From the NCBI RefSeq assembly GCF_011189575.1, contig NZ_PUJW01000005.1, forward strand, positions 62,001 to 126,000: 64,000 nucleotides of DNA. Direction: 5' to 3'. Each line of letters opens with the position of its first letter. Within the stretch, counting starts at the first letter, position 1. Made by a program: the position numbers and the translations under genes. Shown one piece after another: positions 45,602 to 55,270 of the stretch. This DNA is from Photorhabdus cinerea. Lineage in GTDB: Bacteria > Pseudomonadota > Gammaproteobacteria > Enterobacterales > Enterobacteriaceae. Under the pieces are notes generated by a model. The model was not told the DNA's origin. It did no database searches and saw only the letters and a program-made list of their open reading frames with translations.

Positions 45602-46525
45602 ATGCCATCAGTAAACAAAGTAGTTAAGAAAGTCGTTATTCCCGTCGCAGGATTAGGAACCAGAATGTTACCCGCCACGAAGGCGATTCCTAAAGAGATG
45701 CTACCTTTAGTGGATAAGCCTCTTATTCAGTATGTTGTCAATGAATGTATTGCCGCTGGCATTAATGAAATTATCTTGGTTACTCATTCATCGAAAAATT
45801 CAATCGAAAACCATTTTGATACCAGTTTTGAGCTGGAAGCGATCCTTGAAAAAAGGGTGAAACGTCAGTTATTGGATGAAGTTCAGTCTATTTGTCCAAG
45901 CCATGTCACCATTATGCAAACCCGGCAGGGAATTGCTAAAGGGTTAGGACATGCAGTGCTATGTGCGAAGCCGTTAATTGGTGATGAACCTTTTGCTGTG
46001 ATACTCCCTGACGTTATTCTTGACGAGTATAGTACAGACCTAACTAAATATAATCTGAGTGAGATGTTGGCTCGTTATAATGAAACCGGTGCCAGCCAGA
46101 TATTAGTAGAGCCTGTGCCTCATGAAGAAGTTTCCAGTTATGGTGTTGTTGATTGTCAGGGAGAAAGTCTTCAACCTGGTGATAGTAAGCCAATCAAACG
46201 TGTAGTTGAAAAACCTAAACCGGAAGAAGCACCATCAAACCTTTCTATTGTTGGCCGTTATGTGCTGTCTGAAAGAATTTGGCCGTTATTGGCAAAAACA
46301 GCACCAGGGGCTGGTGATGAAATTCAACTTACCGATGCGATTGCTATGTTAATGGAAGAGGAACCTGTGGAAGCATACCACTTGCAGGGTTTAAGCCATG
46401 ATTGTGGCAATAAGCTTGGCTATATGCAGGCGTTTGTTCGGTATGGTATGAAACACGATGAGTTAGGTAAAGAGTTTACTGATTGGTTAGGGTTAGTGGC
46501 TTTACAGAATCAGACTAAAGAATAA
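45602..46525 (+). CDS. galU: UTP-glucose-1-phosphate uridylyltransferase
   Basis: Makes UDP-glucose, the precursor for UDP-galactose, UDP-glucuronate, LPS core and trehalose. The 307-residue protein carries the nucleotidyltransferase signature AGLGTRMLPATKAIPKEMLP, the VEKPKPEEAPSN substrate loop and DAIAMLMEEEPVEAY. It heads a three-gene set with ugd and an epimerase. Confidence 0.97.
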   Translation: MPSVNKVVKKVVIPVAGLGTRMLPATKAIPKEMLPLVDKPLIQYVVNECIAAGINEIILVTHSSKNSIENHFDTSFELEAILEKRVKRQLLDEVQSICPSHVTIMQTRQGIAKGLGHAVLCAKPLIGDEPFAVILPDVILDEYSTDLTKYNLSEMLARYNETGASQILVEPVPHEEVSSYGVVDCQGESLQPGDSKPIKRVVEKPKPEEAPSNLSIVGRYVLSERIWPLLAKTAPGAGDEIQLTDAIAMLMEEEPVEAYHLQGLSHDCGNKLGYMQAFVRYGMKHDELGKEFTDWLGLVALQNQTKE

Positions 46526-46548
46526 TTTTGCGGAAATTTAGGTATCAT

Positions 46549-47892
46549 ATGAAAGTTACAGTATTTGGTATTGGTTATGTTGGCCTGGTGCAGGCTACGG
46601 TTTTAGCTGAAGTAGGGCATGATGTACTTTGTATTGATGTAGATGCAAATAAAGTTGAAAATTTGAAAAATGGTCAGATCCCTATTTTTGAACCTGGCTT
46701 GGCACCGCTGGTTAAGAAGAATTATGAAGAAGGCCGTCTGAATTTTAGTACAGATGCAAAGGCCGGTGTTGCACACGGTAAATTACAGTTTATTGCTGTA
46801 GGCACGCCTCCTGATGAAGATGGTTCAGCAGATTTGAAATATGTAACCGCTGTTGCCCGTACTATCGCGGAATACATGGAGAGTTATAAAGTTATTATCG
46901 ATAAATCTACGGTTCCTGTTGGTACTGCCGATAAAGTTAATGCTGTTGTCAATGAGAGTCTGCGTCAGCGTAATCTTGATATCCCATTTGATGTGGTTTC
47001 TAATCCGGAATTCCTTAAAGAGGGGGCCGCTATTGCAGATTGTATGCGTCCTGAGCGAATCATTATCGGGTGTGATAACGAAAGAGTCATTGATCTGGTG
47101 CGTGAATTGTATCAACCATTTAACCGTAATCATGATCGTATGATTGTGATGGATATCCGTAGTGCAGAACTGACGAAATATGCCGCTAACTGTATGTTGG
47201 CAACAAAAATCAGCTTTATGAATGAGATCTCTAACTTAGCTGAAATGCTGGGAGCTGATATTGAACATGTTCGTCAAGGAATTGGTTCTGATTCTCGTAT
47301 TGGTTATCATTTTATTTATCCAGGTTGTGGTTATGGTGGCTCATGTTTTCCGAAAGATGTACAGGCGTTAATTCGTACCGCGGAGCAAATTGGTTATCAG
47401 CCTAAAATTCTTCATGCGGTAGAACAAGTGAATGAACAGCAAAAGAGTAAATTACCTTCTTTCGTAAAACGTCACTTTGGTGAAGATTTATCCGGTAAGA
47501 CATTTGCTGTTTGGGGATTAGCGTTCAAACCGAATACCGATGATATGCGTGAAGCATCAAGTCGTGTTTTAATGGAAACATTGTGGCAGGCCGGCGCTAA
47601 AATACAGGCTTACGATCCTGAAGCTATGCAGGAAGCCCAGCGTATTTATGGTCAACGTGATGATTTGTCATTAATGGGTACTAAAGAGGCGGCCCTTAAG
47701 GGGGCAGATGCCCTGATTATCTGTACTGAATGGCAAAGTTTCCGTGCACCAGATTTTGATGTAATCAAAGAGTCTCTTAAGACTCCGGTTATCTTTGATG
47801 GCCGAAATCTCTATGATCCTGAACGCCTGCAATCTCGAGGTTTTACTTATTATGGGATTGGTCGTGGTGCATCCATTAACCCAGTTATCTGA
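46549..47892 (+). CDS. ugd: UDP-glucose 6-dehydrogenase
   Basis: Oxidises UDP-glucose to UDP-glucuronate with two NAD+. The 447-residue protein begins MKVTVFGIGYVGLVQATVLA (Rossmann GxGxxG) and has the catalytic cysteine in YPGCGYGGSCFPKD and the C-terminal AFKPNTDDMREASS motif. I start at 46549; the frame is open upstream to a TTG at 46528. It follows galU by 23 bp. The length is like other long-form enterobacterial Ugd rather than the 388-residue E. coli form. Confidence 0.95.
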   Translation: MKVTVFGIGYVGLVQATVLAEVGHDVLCIDVDANKVENLKNGQIPIFEPGLAPLVKKNYEEGRLNFSTDAKAGVAHGKLQFIAVGTPPDEDGSADLKYVTAVARTIAEYMESYKVIIDKSTVPVGTADKVNAVVNESLRQRNLDIPFDVVSNPEFLKEGAAIADCMRPERIIIGCDNERVIDLVRELYQPFNRNHDRMIVMDIRSAELTKYAANCMLATKISFMNEISNLAEMLGADIEHVRQGIGSDSRIGYHFIYPGCGYGGSCFPKDVQALIRTAEQIGYQPKILHAVEQVNEQQKSKLPSFVKRHFGEDLSGKTFAVWGLAFKPNTDDMREASSRVLMETLWQAGAKIQAYDPEAMQEAQRIYGQRDDLSLMGTKEAALKGADALIICTEWQSFRAPDFDVIKESLKTPVIFDGRNLYDPERLQSRGFTYYGIGRGASINPVI

Positions 47893-47900
47893 GTAATACG

Positions 47901-48914
47901 ATGAAATTCTTAGTGACAGGTGCTGCTGGTTTTATTGGTTTCCATGTGAGCCAGCGGTTATTGCAAATGGGGTATGAGGTTGTAGGTATCGACAACCTTA
48001 ATGGCTATTATGATGTGAATCTCAAGCAGGTACGGTTAGATCTATTACTTGGCAAGCCAGGTTTTAAATTTGAAAAACTGGATTTAGCTGACAGAATAGC
48101 TATTCCCGATCTTTTTGAGCGACATCAATTTCAGCGGGTTATCCATCTGGGGGCTCAGGCTGGTGTTCGCTATTCATTGCAGAATCCAATGGCTTACATT
48201 GATTCGAATATAATAGGGCATATCAATATACTGGAAGCTTGCCGTCATAATAATGTTGAGCATTTATTATATTCCTCTTCCAGTTCAGTTTATGGGCTAA
48301 ATAGAAAGCAACCGTTTTCTACAAACGATTCTGTTGATCATCCAATCTCGTTATATGCGGCAACTAAAAAATCAGACGAATTAATGTCTCACAGTTATTC
48401 TCATCTTTATCAGTTGCCAACGACAGGTTTGCGTTTTTTCACCGTATATGGCCCATGGGGGCGTCCTGATATGGCTTTATTTAAGTTCACTAAAGCTATG
48501 TTATCAGGGCAGCCTATTGATGTGTATAACCACGGCAATATGGTTAGAGACTTTACTTATATAGATGATATCGTTGAATCAATAATCAGGTTACAAGACA
48601 TTATTCCCGTGCCAAATGAGAGCTGGGTGGTTGAGGATGGGCAAATATCTACCAGTTCTGCACCTTACTGTATTTATAATATTGGTAATGGTCAACCAAC
48701 TAGATTAGGTGATTTTATTGAAGCGATAGAAGAGTCATTAGGCATTCAAGCTAAGAAAAATTTTATGCCTATGCAAGATGGTGATGTTCTGTCGACCTGT
48801 GCCGATTCAAGTGACATTTTTCAAAGAATAGGATTTGCACCCAATACTTCGGTCAGGCATGGTGTAAAGCAGTTCGTAGAGTGGTATTTGAGTTTTTATC
48901 ATAAATCTAAATAA
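47901..48914 (+). CDS. NAD-dependent UDP-glucuronate 4-epimerase-like protein
   Basis: A 337-residue short-chain dehydrogenase/epimerase. The N-terminus MKFLVTGAAGFIGFHVSQRL is the NAD-binding GxxGxxG, and the catalytic segment is YSSSSSVYGLN with SLYAATKKSDEL (YxxxK). The DNLNGYYDVNLKQVRL segment is typical of UDP-glucuronate 4-epimerases, which make UDP-galacturonate from the Ugd product. It lies 8 bp after ugd, supporting a linked step in surface-polysaccharide precursor synthesis. Confidence 0.9.
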   Translation: MKFLVTGAAGFIGFHVSQRLLQMGYEVVGIDNLNGYYDVNLKQVRLDLLLGKPGFKFEKLDLADRIAIPDLFERHQFQRVIHLGAQAGVRYSLQNPMAYIDSNIIGHINILEACRHNNVEHLLYSSSSSVYGLNRKQPFSTNDSVDHPISLYAATKKSDELMSHSYSHLYQLPTTGLRFFTVYGPWGRPDMALFKFTKAMLSGQPIDVYNHGNMVRDFTYIDDIVESIIRLQDIIPVPNESWVVEDGQISTSSAPYCIYNIGNGQPTRLGDFIEAIEESLGIQAKKNFMPMQDGDVLSTCADSSDIFQRIGFAPNTSVRHGVKQFVEWYLSFYHKSK

Positions 48915-48917
48915 GAA

Positions 48918-48944
48918 AAAGGAGCCAGTTGGCTCCTTTTCTAT
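48918..48944 (+). terminator. Rho-independent terminator of galU-ugd-epimerase
   Basis: AAAAGGAGCCA and TGGCTCCTTTT form a long stem with a short loop directly after the epimerase stop, ending in a T-run. Confidence 0.85.
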
Positions 48945-49154
48945 TGGATCAACGTTAGTTATCAAAAGAAGTAAATAGTTGTGCCTGTTTGATTATTATT
49001 TGCCTTGGCATTAGCTAGGTTACAACTAGCTCTGCTTTATCACAAAAGAATGATACAAAAATGCACAACTTGATTAAATCCTTGTCAATGATACTCAAAC
49101 AAGTTGATATGATAGCTGTTAATTCTTTTGTTATTTAAACAATTTAAATAATAA

Positions 49155-49184
49155 AACACCCTTCTATTTTGAAAGGGTGTTTTT
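49155..49184. terminator. Bidirectional terminator downstream of hns
   Basis: AAAACACCCTT and AAAGGGTGTTTT pair around a short AT-rich loop, with A-runs on one side and T-runs on the other, 27 bp after the hns stop. It could end transcription from either strand. Confidence 0.8.
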
Positions 49185-49210
49185 AATTAAATTAATTTAA
49201 AAACAATGAG

Positions 49211-49615
49211 TTACAGTAAGAAGCTTTCCAGAGTTTTTCCTTCCTCTTCAATTGCTTTTTTGATGACAGCAGGTGTACGTCCCTGGCCAGTCCAGGTTTT
49301 AGTTTCACCGTTTGTATCAACATATTGATATTTAGCTGGGCGTGCAGCACGTTTTGTTTTACCAGCAGATTTGCCAGTACTCATTGTTTGAAGCAATTCG
49401 CTTGGATCAATTCCTTGTTCAAGAATCATTTTACGAACTTCTTCCAATTTACGTGTGCGTTCTTCTAATTCAGCTTGTACTAGACTTTCTTCTTCACGGC
49501 GTTCTTCAACAACGACGGTCAGTTTCTCAAGTATTTCTTCTAAGAACTCAAGGTCACATTCTCTTGCTTGAGCTCGTAAAGTACGGATGTTATTTAAGGT
49601 TTTTAAATCGCTCAT
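49211..49615 (-). CDS. hns: Nucleoid protein H-NS
   Basis: Binds and silences AT-rich, often foreign, DNA. The 134-residue protein has an N-terminal coiled-coil oligomerisation region (MSDLKTLNNIRTLRAQAREC), a linker, and the C-terminal DNA-binding domain with the AT-hook-like loop TWTGQGRTPAVIKKA. It lies between galU and tdk, as in E. coli. The AT-rich pvc leader and accessory genes in this window are plausible targets. Confidence 0.97.
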   Translation of the reverse strand: MSDLKTLNNIRTLRAQARECDLEFLEEILEKLTVVVEERREEESLVQAELEERTRKLEEVRKMILEQGIDPSELLQTMSTGKSAGKTKRAARPAKYQYVDTNGETKTWTGQGRTPAVIKKAIEEEGKTLESFLL

Positions 49616-50257
49616 TGTCCTGGTCTCAAATTATAATGATGATGGCTGATGTGGATATAATAATAGAATGCTATTTTATTTTCTGCAATAGTCAATTTCT
49701 CATATTCCGATAAAATGACTCTTTTTTTTTAAACGTAATTTCTTTACAAAAGTTATATAGCGCTTTTTATACAGCTATTTTGATTGTCATTCGACAATAA
49801 CATGTTCAGGGTACCTTTAAGAGGGTACATGATTATCTCTCTAATTTATAAACCATCTATATACTAAATCGGTAAGTAATTTTAACTGTTTCTTATCATA
49901 CCTGTTAAGGAAGAATAATACCAAGTTTAAAAAAACTTATGACTAATCCATGAGTTATCCTTGATTTTCTGTTGTCATTTTCTGGCAGTAAATCACGCAG
50001 TTTATTAATTTGCATACAATATGCAACAAATGAATCAAGCTTTCATTTGCTTAATTTAAACATGAGCATTTGCCACGCAGATGAGTCTTAATTGCCCGTT
50101 TGATGTAATGATGATCATGAATGATTAAGACATCACTAAGCTAAATATTTCACGATATCAACTGATGTAGCTTACTGAGATGGATAATCACGACTAAAGT
50201 TTATGGTAAACTCATCTGACTATATGGCTTTATAAATTTTGTTAAGGGGTAGGGCCT
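49616..50257. other. hns-tdk divergent intergenic region
   Basis: About 640 bp, strongly AT-rich near hns, where H-NS autoregulation is expected. No gene is supported. Confidence 0.45.
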
Positions 50258-50866
50258 ATGGCTCAACTTTATTTTTATTACTCTGCAATGAACGCTGGAA
50301 AATCGACATCTCTGTTGCAGTCTTCATATAACTATAATGAGAGAGGGATGAGGACGCTGATTTTTACCGCAGAAATTGACACTCGATTTGGAAAAGGAAA
50401 AGTTAGTTCTCGTATTGGATTATCCGCTGGTGCACTCCTGTTTAGCCAACAGACGGATATAGGTGAGTTGATCAGAAATGAAAATAAGCGGGAGAAAGTG
50501 CATTGTGTGTTGATTGATGAATGCCAGTTTCTTACAAAAGAACAGGTTGAACAGCTGTGTAAAGTGACTGACTACGATGATATTCCTGCCCTATGTTATG
50601 GGCTGAGAACTGATTTTAGAGGGGAGCTTTTTAGCGGTAGCCAATATCTTTTGGCATGGGCTGATAAGTTAGTTGAACTGAAAACTATTTGCCATTGTGG
50701 GCGTAAAGGAAGCCGTGTATTACGTTTTGATAGTGAAGGTGTGGCCATTTATGATGGTAAGCAGATTGATATTGGGGGTAATGAAAAATATGTGTCTGTT
50801 TGCCGCAAACACTATACGGATGTTATCAGTGAAGCGAAGGAAAAACGAAAATACAGCGGTAGTTAA
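50258..50866 (+). CDS. tdk: Thymidine kinase
   Basis: Phosphorylates thymidine to TMP in pyrimidine salvage. The 202-residue protein has the P-loop YSAMNAGKSTSLLQSS, the catalytic Asp/Glu region VLIDECQFLT, the lasso loop YGLRTDFRGELF, and zinc cysteines in CHCGRKGSRVL. An AAGGGG ribosome site precedes the ATG. Confidence 0.97.
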   Translation: MAQLYFYYSAMNAGKSTSLLQSSYNYNERGMRTLIFTAEIDTRFGKGKVSSRIGLSAGALLFSQQTDIGELIRNENKREKVHCVLIDECQFLTKEQVEQLCKVTDYDDIPALCYGLRTDFRGELFSGSQYLLAWADKLVELKTICHCGRKGSRVLRFDSEGVAIYDGKQIDIGGNEKYVSVCRKHYTDVISEAKEKRKYSGS

Positions 50867-50937
50867 TAATTTTTTTAAAGCTTCCAGAGGACGTTTAAGG
50901 GCTTATTAGGATTGAGTCGGCGTTTTTATAGAATGAG

Positions 50938-50967
50938 TTAAAGGGTACTAATATCAGCACCCTTTAA
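50938..50967. terminator. Hairpin between convergent tdk and adhE
   Basis: TTAAAGGGT and ACCCTTTAA form a perfect 9-bp stem 22 bp from the adhE stop, usable from both directions. Confidence 0.7.
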
Positions 50968-50989
50968 GTGATATTGAGTTAGTTAATGG

Positions 50990-53650
50990 CTAGTTTTTGC
51001 CCGGGTTTTGTGTTGGCTCTGCCGTTTCCTGTGTTACAGTCGTTTCTGTGAATTCACGTCCATAGTATGAATCCAACAATAGTTGTTTCAGCTCAGAAAT
51101 CAGGGGATAACGAGGATTTGCGCCAGTGCATTGGTCATCGAAAGCATCTTCAGACAATTTATCAATTTTCACTAAAAAGTCCGCCTCCTGAATACCGGCT
51201 GCGCGGATAGACGCTGGAATACCCAGTTCAGATTTCATCTCTTTCAGCCATGCTAGCAGTTTTTCAATTTTTGTTGCAGTACGGTCCCCGGTAGCAGATA
51301 AGCCAAGGTGATCTGCAATTTCAGCATAACGACGACGTGCTTGTGGACGGTCATATTGGCTGAATGCAGTCTGTTTAGTTGGGTTATCGTTAGCGTTATA
51401 ACGGATAACGTTACAAATCAGCAGTGCGTTAGCAAGGCCGTGCGGGATATGGAACTCAGAACCCAACTTATGTGCCATAGAGTGACATACACCCAGGAAG
51501 GCGTTAGCAAATGCAATGCCAGCAATGGTTGCAGCATTATGAACCCGTTCACGGGCAATAGGGTTAGTTGCACCTTCGTGATAGCTGGTTGGGAGGAATT
51601 CTTTGAGTAGTTTTAGGGCTTGAAGAGCTTGTCCGTCAGAGTATTCGTTTGCCAGCACAGATACATAAGCTTCTAGAGAATGGGTGATTGCATCCAGGCC
51701 ACCAAAAGCACACAGTGATTTTGGTAAATCCATGACCAGATTAGCATCAACGATAGCCATATCCGGAGTCAGGGCATAGTCGGCCAATGGATATTTTTGA
51801 CCAGTTGTATCATCAGTGACAACGGCAAATGGTGTCACCTCAGAGCCTGTGCCGGAAGTTGTGGTAATCGCTACCATTTTAGCTTTAATGCCCATTTTCG
51901 GGAATTTGTAGATGCGTTTACGGATATCCATAAACCGCAGGGCTAATTCTTCGAAATGCGTTTCGGGGTGTTCATACATTACCCACATGATTTTGGCGGC
52001 ATCCATTGGAGAACCACCCCCTAGTGCAATAATGATATCCGGTTTGAATGAGTGCATTTGTTCAGCACCTTTACGAACGATGCTCAATGTCGGGTCGGCT
52101 TCAACTTCAAAGAAAACTTCTGTTTCTATCCCGTGGGATTTCAGCACATCAGTGACTTGATCAGCAAAACCATTATTGAATAAGAAACGGTCTGTTACGA
52201 TAAAGGCCCGTTTTGCACCATCGGTTGCCACTTCCCCTAATGCGACAGGCAGGGAACCACGACGGAAGTAAATTGATTTTGGAAGTTTATGCCATAACAT
52301 ATTTTCTGCTCTCTTCGCCACGGTTTTGGTGTTGATGAGATGTTTTGGCCCCACATTTTCGGAGATGGAATTTCCTCCCCAGGAACCGCAACCTAGTGTC
52401 AGAGATGGAGCAAGTTTGAAGTTGTAAAGATCACCGATACCACCTTGAGATGCGGGTGTATTCACCAGGATGCGTGCTGTTTTCATTTTGTCGCCAAAGT
52501 ACTTGATTCTTGCTGCTTGATTATCTTGATCGGTATACAGGCAGGAGGTGTGACCAATACCGCCCATTTCAACCAGTTTTTCTGCTTTTTCTACCGCATC
52601 TTCAAAACTGTTAGCATGATACATAGCGAGCAGTGGAGATAGTTTTTCGTGAGCAAAAGGTTCAGTTTCATCAATCTGGCTGACTTCCCCAATCAGGATC
52701 TTGGTTTTTTCAGGAACATTGATGCCTGCCATTTTGGCAATTTTAGTTGCAGGCTGGCCAACAATTGCTGCATTCAGGCTACCGTTTTTCAGGATAATAT
52801 CCTGAACTGCTTTCAGCTCTTTGCCTTGTAACAAATAACCACCGTGAGTAAAGAATCGTTCACGTACCTGTTCGTAAACAGAATCCACTACGATAACGGA
52901 CTGTTCTGAAGCGCAGATAACGCCGTTGTCAAACGTTTTGGACATCAGAATAGATGCAACGGCACGTTTAATATCAGCTGATTCATCAATGACGACGGGG
53001 GTGTTACCCGCACCAACGCCGATTGCGGGTTTACCTGAGCTGTATGCCGCTTTTACCATACCTGGGCCACCGGTAGCCAGGATCAGGTTGATGTCTTGGT
53101 GGTGCATCAACGCATTAGAAAGTTCAACAGAAGGTTCATCAATCCAGCCAATAATATCTTCAGGTGCGCCGGCCTCAATTGCAGCACGTAGGACCAATTC
53201 AGCAGCTTTGTTGGTTGCTTTTTTAGCTCGTGGGTGTGGTGAGAAAATAATACCGTTACGGGTTTTTAGGCTGATTAGCGCCTTAAAAATAGCTGTAGAT
53301 GTTGGGTTAGTGGTTGGCACGATGCCGCAAATTAAGCCTATAGGTTCAGCAATAGTGATAGTGCCGAATGTTTTGTCTTCGGACAAAATGCCACAAGTTT
53401 TATCATCTTTATATGCGTTATAGATGTATTCGGAGGCAAAGTGATTTTTAATTACTTTGTCTTCGACAATACCCATACCAGATTCTGTCACGGCTAATTT
53501 TGCTAAAGGAATACGTGCATCAGCTGCCGCAAGAGCGGCAGCTCGGAAGATTTTGTCAACTTGTTCTTGAGAGAAGTTAGTAAATTCACGTTGCGCTTTT
53601 TTTACTCTGGCAACCATTTCATTCAGTTCAGTAGCATTAGTTACAGTCAT
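50990..53650 (-). CDS. adhE: Bifunctional acetaldehyde-CoA/alcohol dehydrogenase
   Basis: Reduces acetyl-CoA to ethanol in two NADH-dependent steps during anaerobic growth. At 886 residues it has the full fused length. The N-terminal aldehyde dehydrogenase half has the nucleophile cysteine in DNGVICASEQS. The C-terminal iron alcohol dehydrogenase half has ALGGGSPMDAAKIMW and metal-binding histidines in GVCHSMAHKLGSEFHIPHG. I start at 53650 (MTVTNATEL), which follows AGGAGT; the frame is open 18 codons further upstream. Confidence 0.96.
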   Translation of the reverse strand: MTVTNATELNEMVARVKKAQREFTNFSQEQVDKIFRAAALAAADARIPLAKLAVTESGMGIVEDKVIKNHFASEYIYNAYKDDKTCGILSEDKTFGTITIAEPIGLICGIVPTTNPTSTAIFKALISLKTRNGIIFSPHPRAKKATNKAAELVLRAAIEAGAPEDIIGWIDEPSVELSNALMHHQDINLILATGGPGMVKAAYSSGKPAIGVGAGNTPVVIDESADIKRAVASILMSKTFDNGVICASEQSVIVVDSVYEQVRERFFTHGGYLLQGKELKAVQDIILKNGSLNAAIVGQPATKIAKMAGINVPEKTKILIGEVSQIDETEPFAHEKLSPLLAMYHANSFEDAVEKAEKLVEMGGIGHTSCLYTDQDNQAARIKYFGDKMKTARILVNTPASQGGIGDLYNFKLAPSLTLGCGSWGGNSISENVGPKHLINTKTVAKRAENMLWHKLPKSIYFRRGSLPVALGEVATDGAKRAFIVTDRFLFNNGFADQVTDVLKSHGIETEVFFEVEADPTLSIVRKGAEQMHSFKPDIIIALGGGSPMDAAKIMWVMYEHPETHFEELALRFMDIRKRIYKFPKMGIKAKMVAITTTSGTGSEVTPFAVVTDDTTGQKYPLADYALTPDMAIVDANLVMDLPKSLCAFGGLDAITHSLEAYVSVLANEYSDGQALQALKLLKEFLPTSYHEGATNPIARERVHNAATIAGIAFANAFLGVCHSMAHKLGSEFHIPHGLANALLICNVIRYNANDNPTKQTAFSQYDRPQARRRYAEIADHLGLSATGDRTATKIEKLLAWLKEMKSELGIPASIRAAGIQEADFLVKIDKLSEDAFDDQCTGANPRYPLISELKQLLLDSYYGREFTETTVTQETAEPTQNPGKN

Positions 53651-54059
53651 AAAAAACGACTCCTGATAAATATTAAAAATCTTTAATATTAAGTAAATAA
53701 GCATTTTCCAGACTATTTAGTCTGGTGATTTTATGATAGCCACAGATTACCATTTGGTATTAAATATATATTGATCTTAATCACACAAATGCAAAGCTGA
53801 CTCCTTTCAGCTTTGGTGGGTGATAATATGAGAGGAATGGCAAAAGAGTTAATAAAATTAAGTTATTAACCTGGTGAAAATATCGAGTAAACAACTTTTC
53901 ATATAAGAAATTATTAATTAAAAAATGGGTTATAGCCGATAGAAACCAAAATCTCATCGGTATAATGTAAAGAAAAAATTAAGTTTTCCATAATCTTCTG
54001 GTGGATGACCATATGGAAACATGATTACTAATACTGCGTAGTTCAATGAGGAGTTATTT
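53651..54059. other. adhE-ychE divergent intergenic region
   Basis: About 410 bp holding the adhE leader and promoter on the minus side and the ychE promoter on the plus side. No gene or clear operator could be assigned by eye. Confidence 0.45.
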
Positions 54060-54704
54060 GTGAGTGACTTGCTACTGGATCTTTCTGGTTACATTAAGTT
54101 TTTTGTTGGATTGTTTGCGCTAGTTAATCCCGTTGGTATCTTGCCGGTTTTTATTAGCATGACTCATTACCAGACTCAATCTGCCCGTAATAAAACTAAT
54201 TTTATCGCCAATATTTCTGTTGCCATCATTTTATGGACAGCTTTGCTGTTAGGTGATTCGATCCTGCGTATGTTTGGTATTTCCATTGATTCTTTCCGTA
54301 TTGCTGGTGGGATTCTTGTTGTGACTATCGCTATGTCGATGATTAACGGTAAGCTTGGGGAAGATAAGCAAAATAAGCAGGAAAAATCAGAAACAGCGAT
54401 CAGAGAGAGTGTAGGGGTTGTGCCATTGGCATTACCGTTAATGGCAGGTCCTGGGGCAATCAGTTCTTGTATTGTTTGGAGTTCTCGCTACCAGGGGTGG
54501 CAAAATTTTATTGGACTTGTGCTAACCAGCGCGTTGTTTGCTTTTTGCTGCTGGTTATTATTTCGAGCCGCTCCTTTAGTGGTCAAATACCTTGGGCAAA
54601 CGGGAATTAACGTTATCACCCGTATTATGGGGCTGTTGTTGATGTCTTTGGGAATCGAACTGATTGTGACAGGGATTAGGGCATTATTTCCAGGGTTAAT
54701 CTGA
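54060..54704 (+). CDS. ychE: MarC-family inner membrane protein YchE
   Basis: A 214-residue integral membrane protein with about six hydrophobic segments (IKFFVGLFALVNPVGILPVF; IAGGILVVTIAMSMI; FIGLVLTSALFAFCCWLLF; ITRIMGLLLMSLGIELIV). The NPVG near the N-terminus and PLALPLMAGPGAIS in the middle are the MarC signature repeats. It starts at GTG after AGGAG. The transport function is not established. It lies between adhE and opp, as in E. coli. Confidence 0.92.
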   Translation: MSDLLLDLSGYIKFFVGLFALVNPVGILPVFISMTHYQTQSARNKTNFIANISVAIILWTALLLGDSILRMFGISIDSFRIAGGILVVTIAMSMINGKLGEDKQNKQEKSETAIRESVGVVPLALPLMAGPGAISSCIVWSSRYQGWQNFIGLVLTSALFAFCCWLLFRAAPLVVKYLGQTGINVITRIMGLLLMSLGIELIVTGIRALFPGLI

Positions 54705-55270
54705 TACGACTTGCGAGAAAAGATGTGAATTTTTTTCTAGTCAAATTATAAATTATAATATTCTTATCATTTTTATTATAAAGCTTGTTTTATCGTCTTT
54801 TCTCGCTTTTTTTATCGGTACTTCCTGAATTTTATACAAATAATCCAATATTTTTTAAATTATCCTGGTCTGTTTGTTCAATGTGTAACTAGTTGCTTCC
54901 ACCATGGTTTTGTGATGAATGTAGGTTTTTAATTTGCATTGATTGCAATTTGTTAAAATTATGTTTATTTTCATTTGGGTTTACCTTTATATCCTGTTTT
55001 AGTTAATCATTTTGTGTAAAAATATTTATATATCAATGTATTGTTGTGTGATTTGGGATCTTTTGCCAATTAATGTAATAGGTTGTAATAAGTTGTTTGT
55101 AAGGCTGATCTTTGCAATATGAAAGGAATATTTTAACAACTGGTATGATAAGCAGTCTTTAATATTTAATCCGTAAGTATTTTACTTTGGGGTGAATAAC
55201 GTGAAGATGCCGGTCTTTATGGGATATATGCGGAGTGAATGAGAAGATTCACCAAATCTGGAGGAAAGAA
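54705..55270. other. Long AT-rich region upstream of oppA
   Basis: About 560 bp with no supported gene. In enterobacteria the oppA leader is a target of the GcvB small RNA; I could not identify a convincing pairing site here. Confidence 0.4.

Noticed and set aside
46853..47143. 96-codon plus-strand frame inside ugd
   Set aside because: Out-of-frame shadow of ugd on the same strand; ugd is fully conserved there.
52926..53423. 165-codon frame antisense to adhE
   Set aside because: Lies wholly inside the well-conserved adhE gene on the other strand; typical shadow frame.
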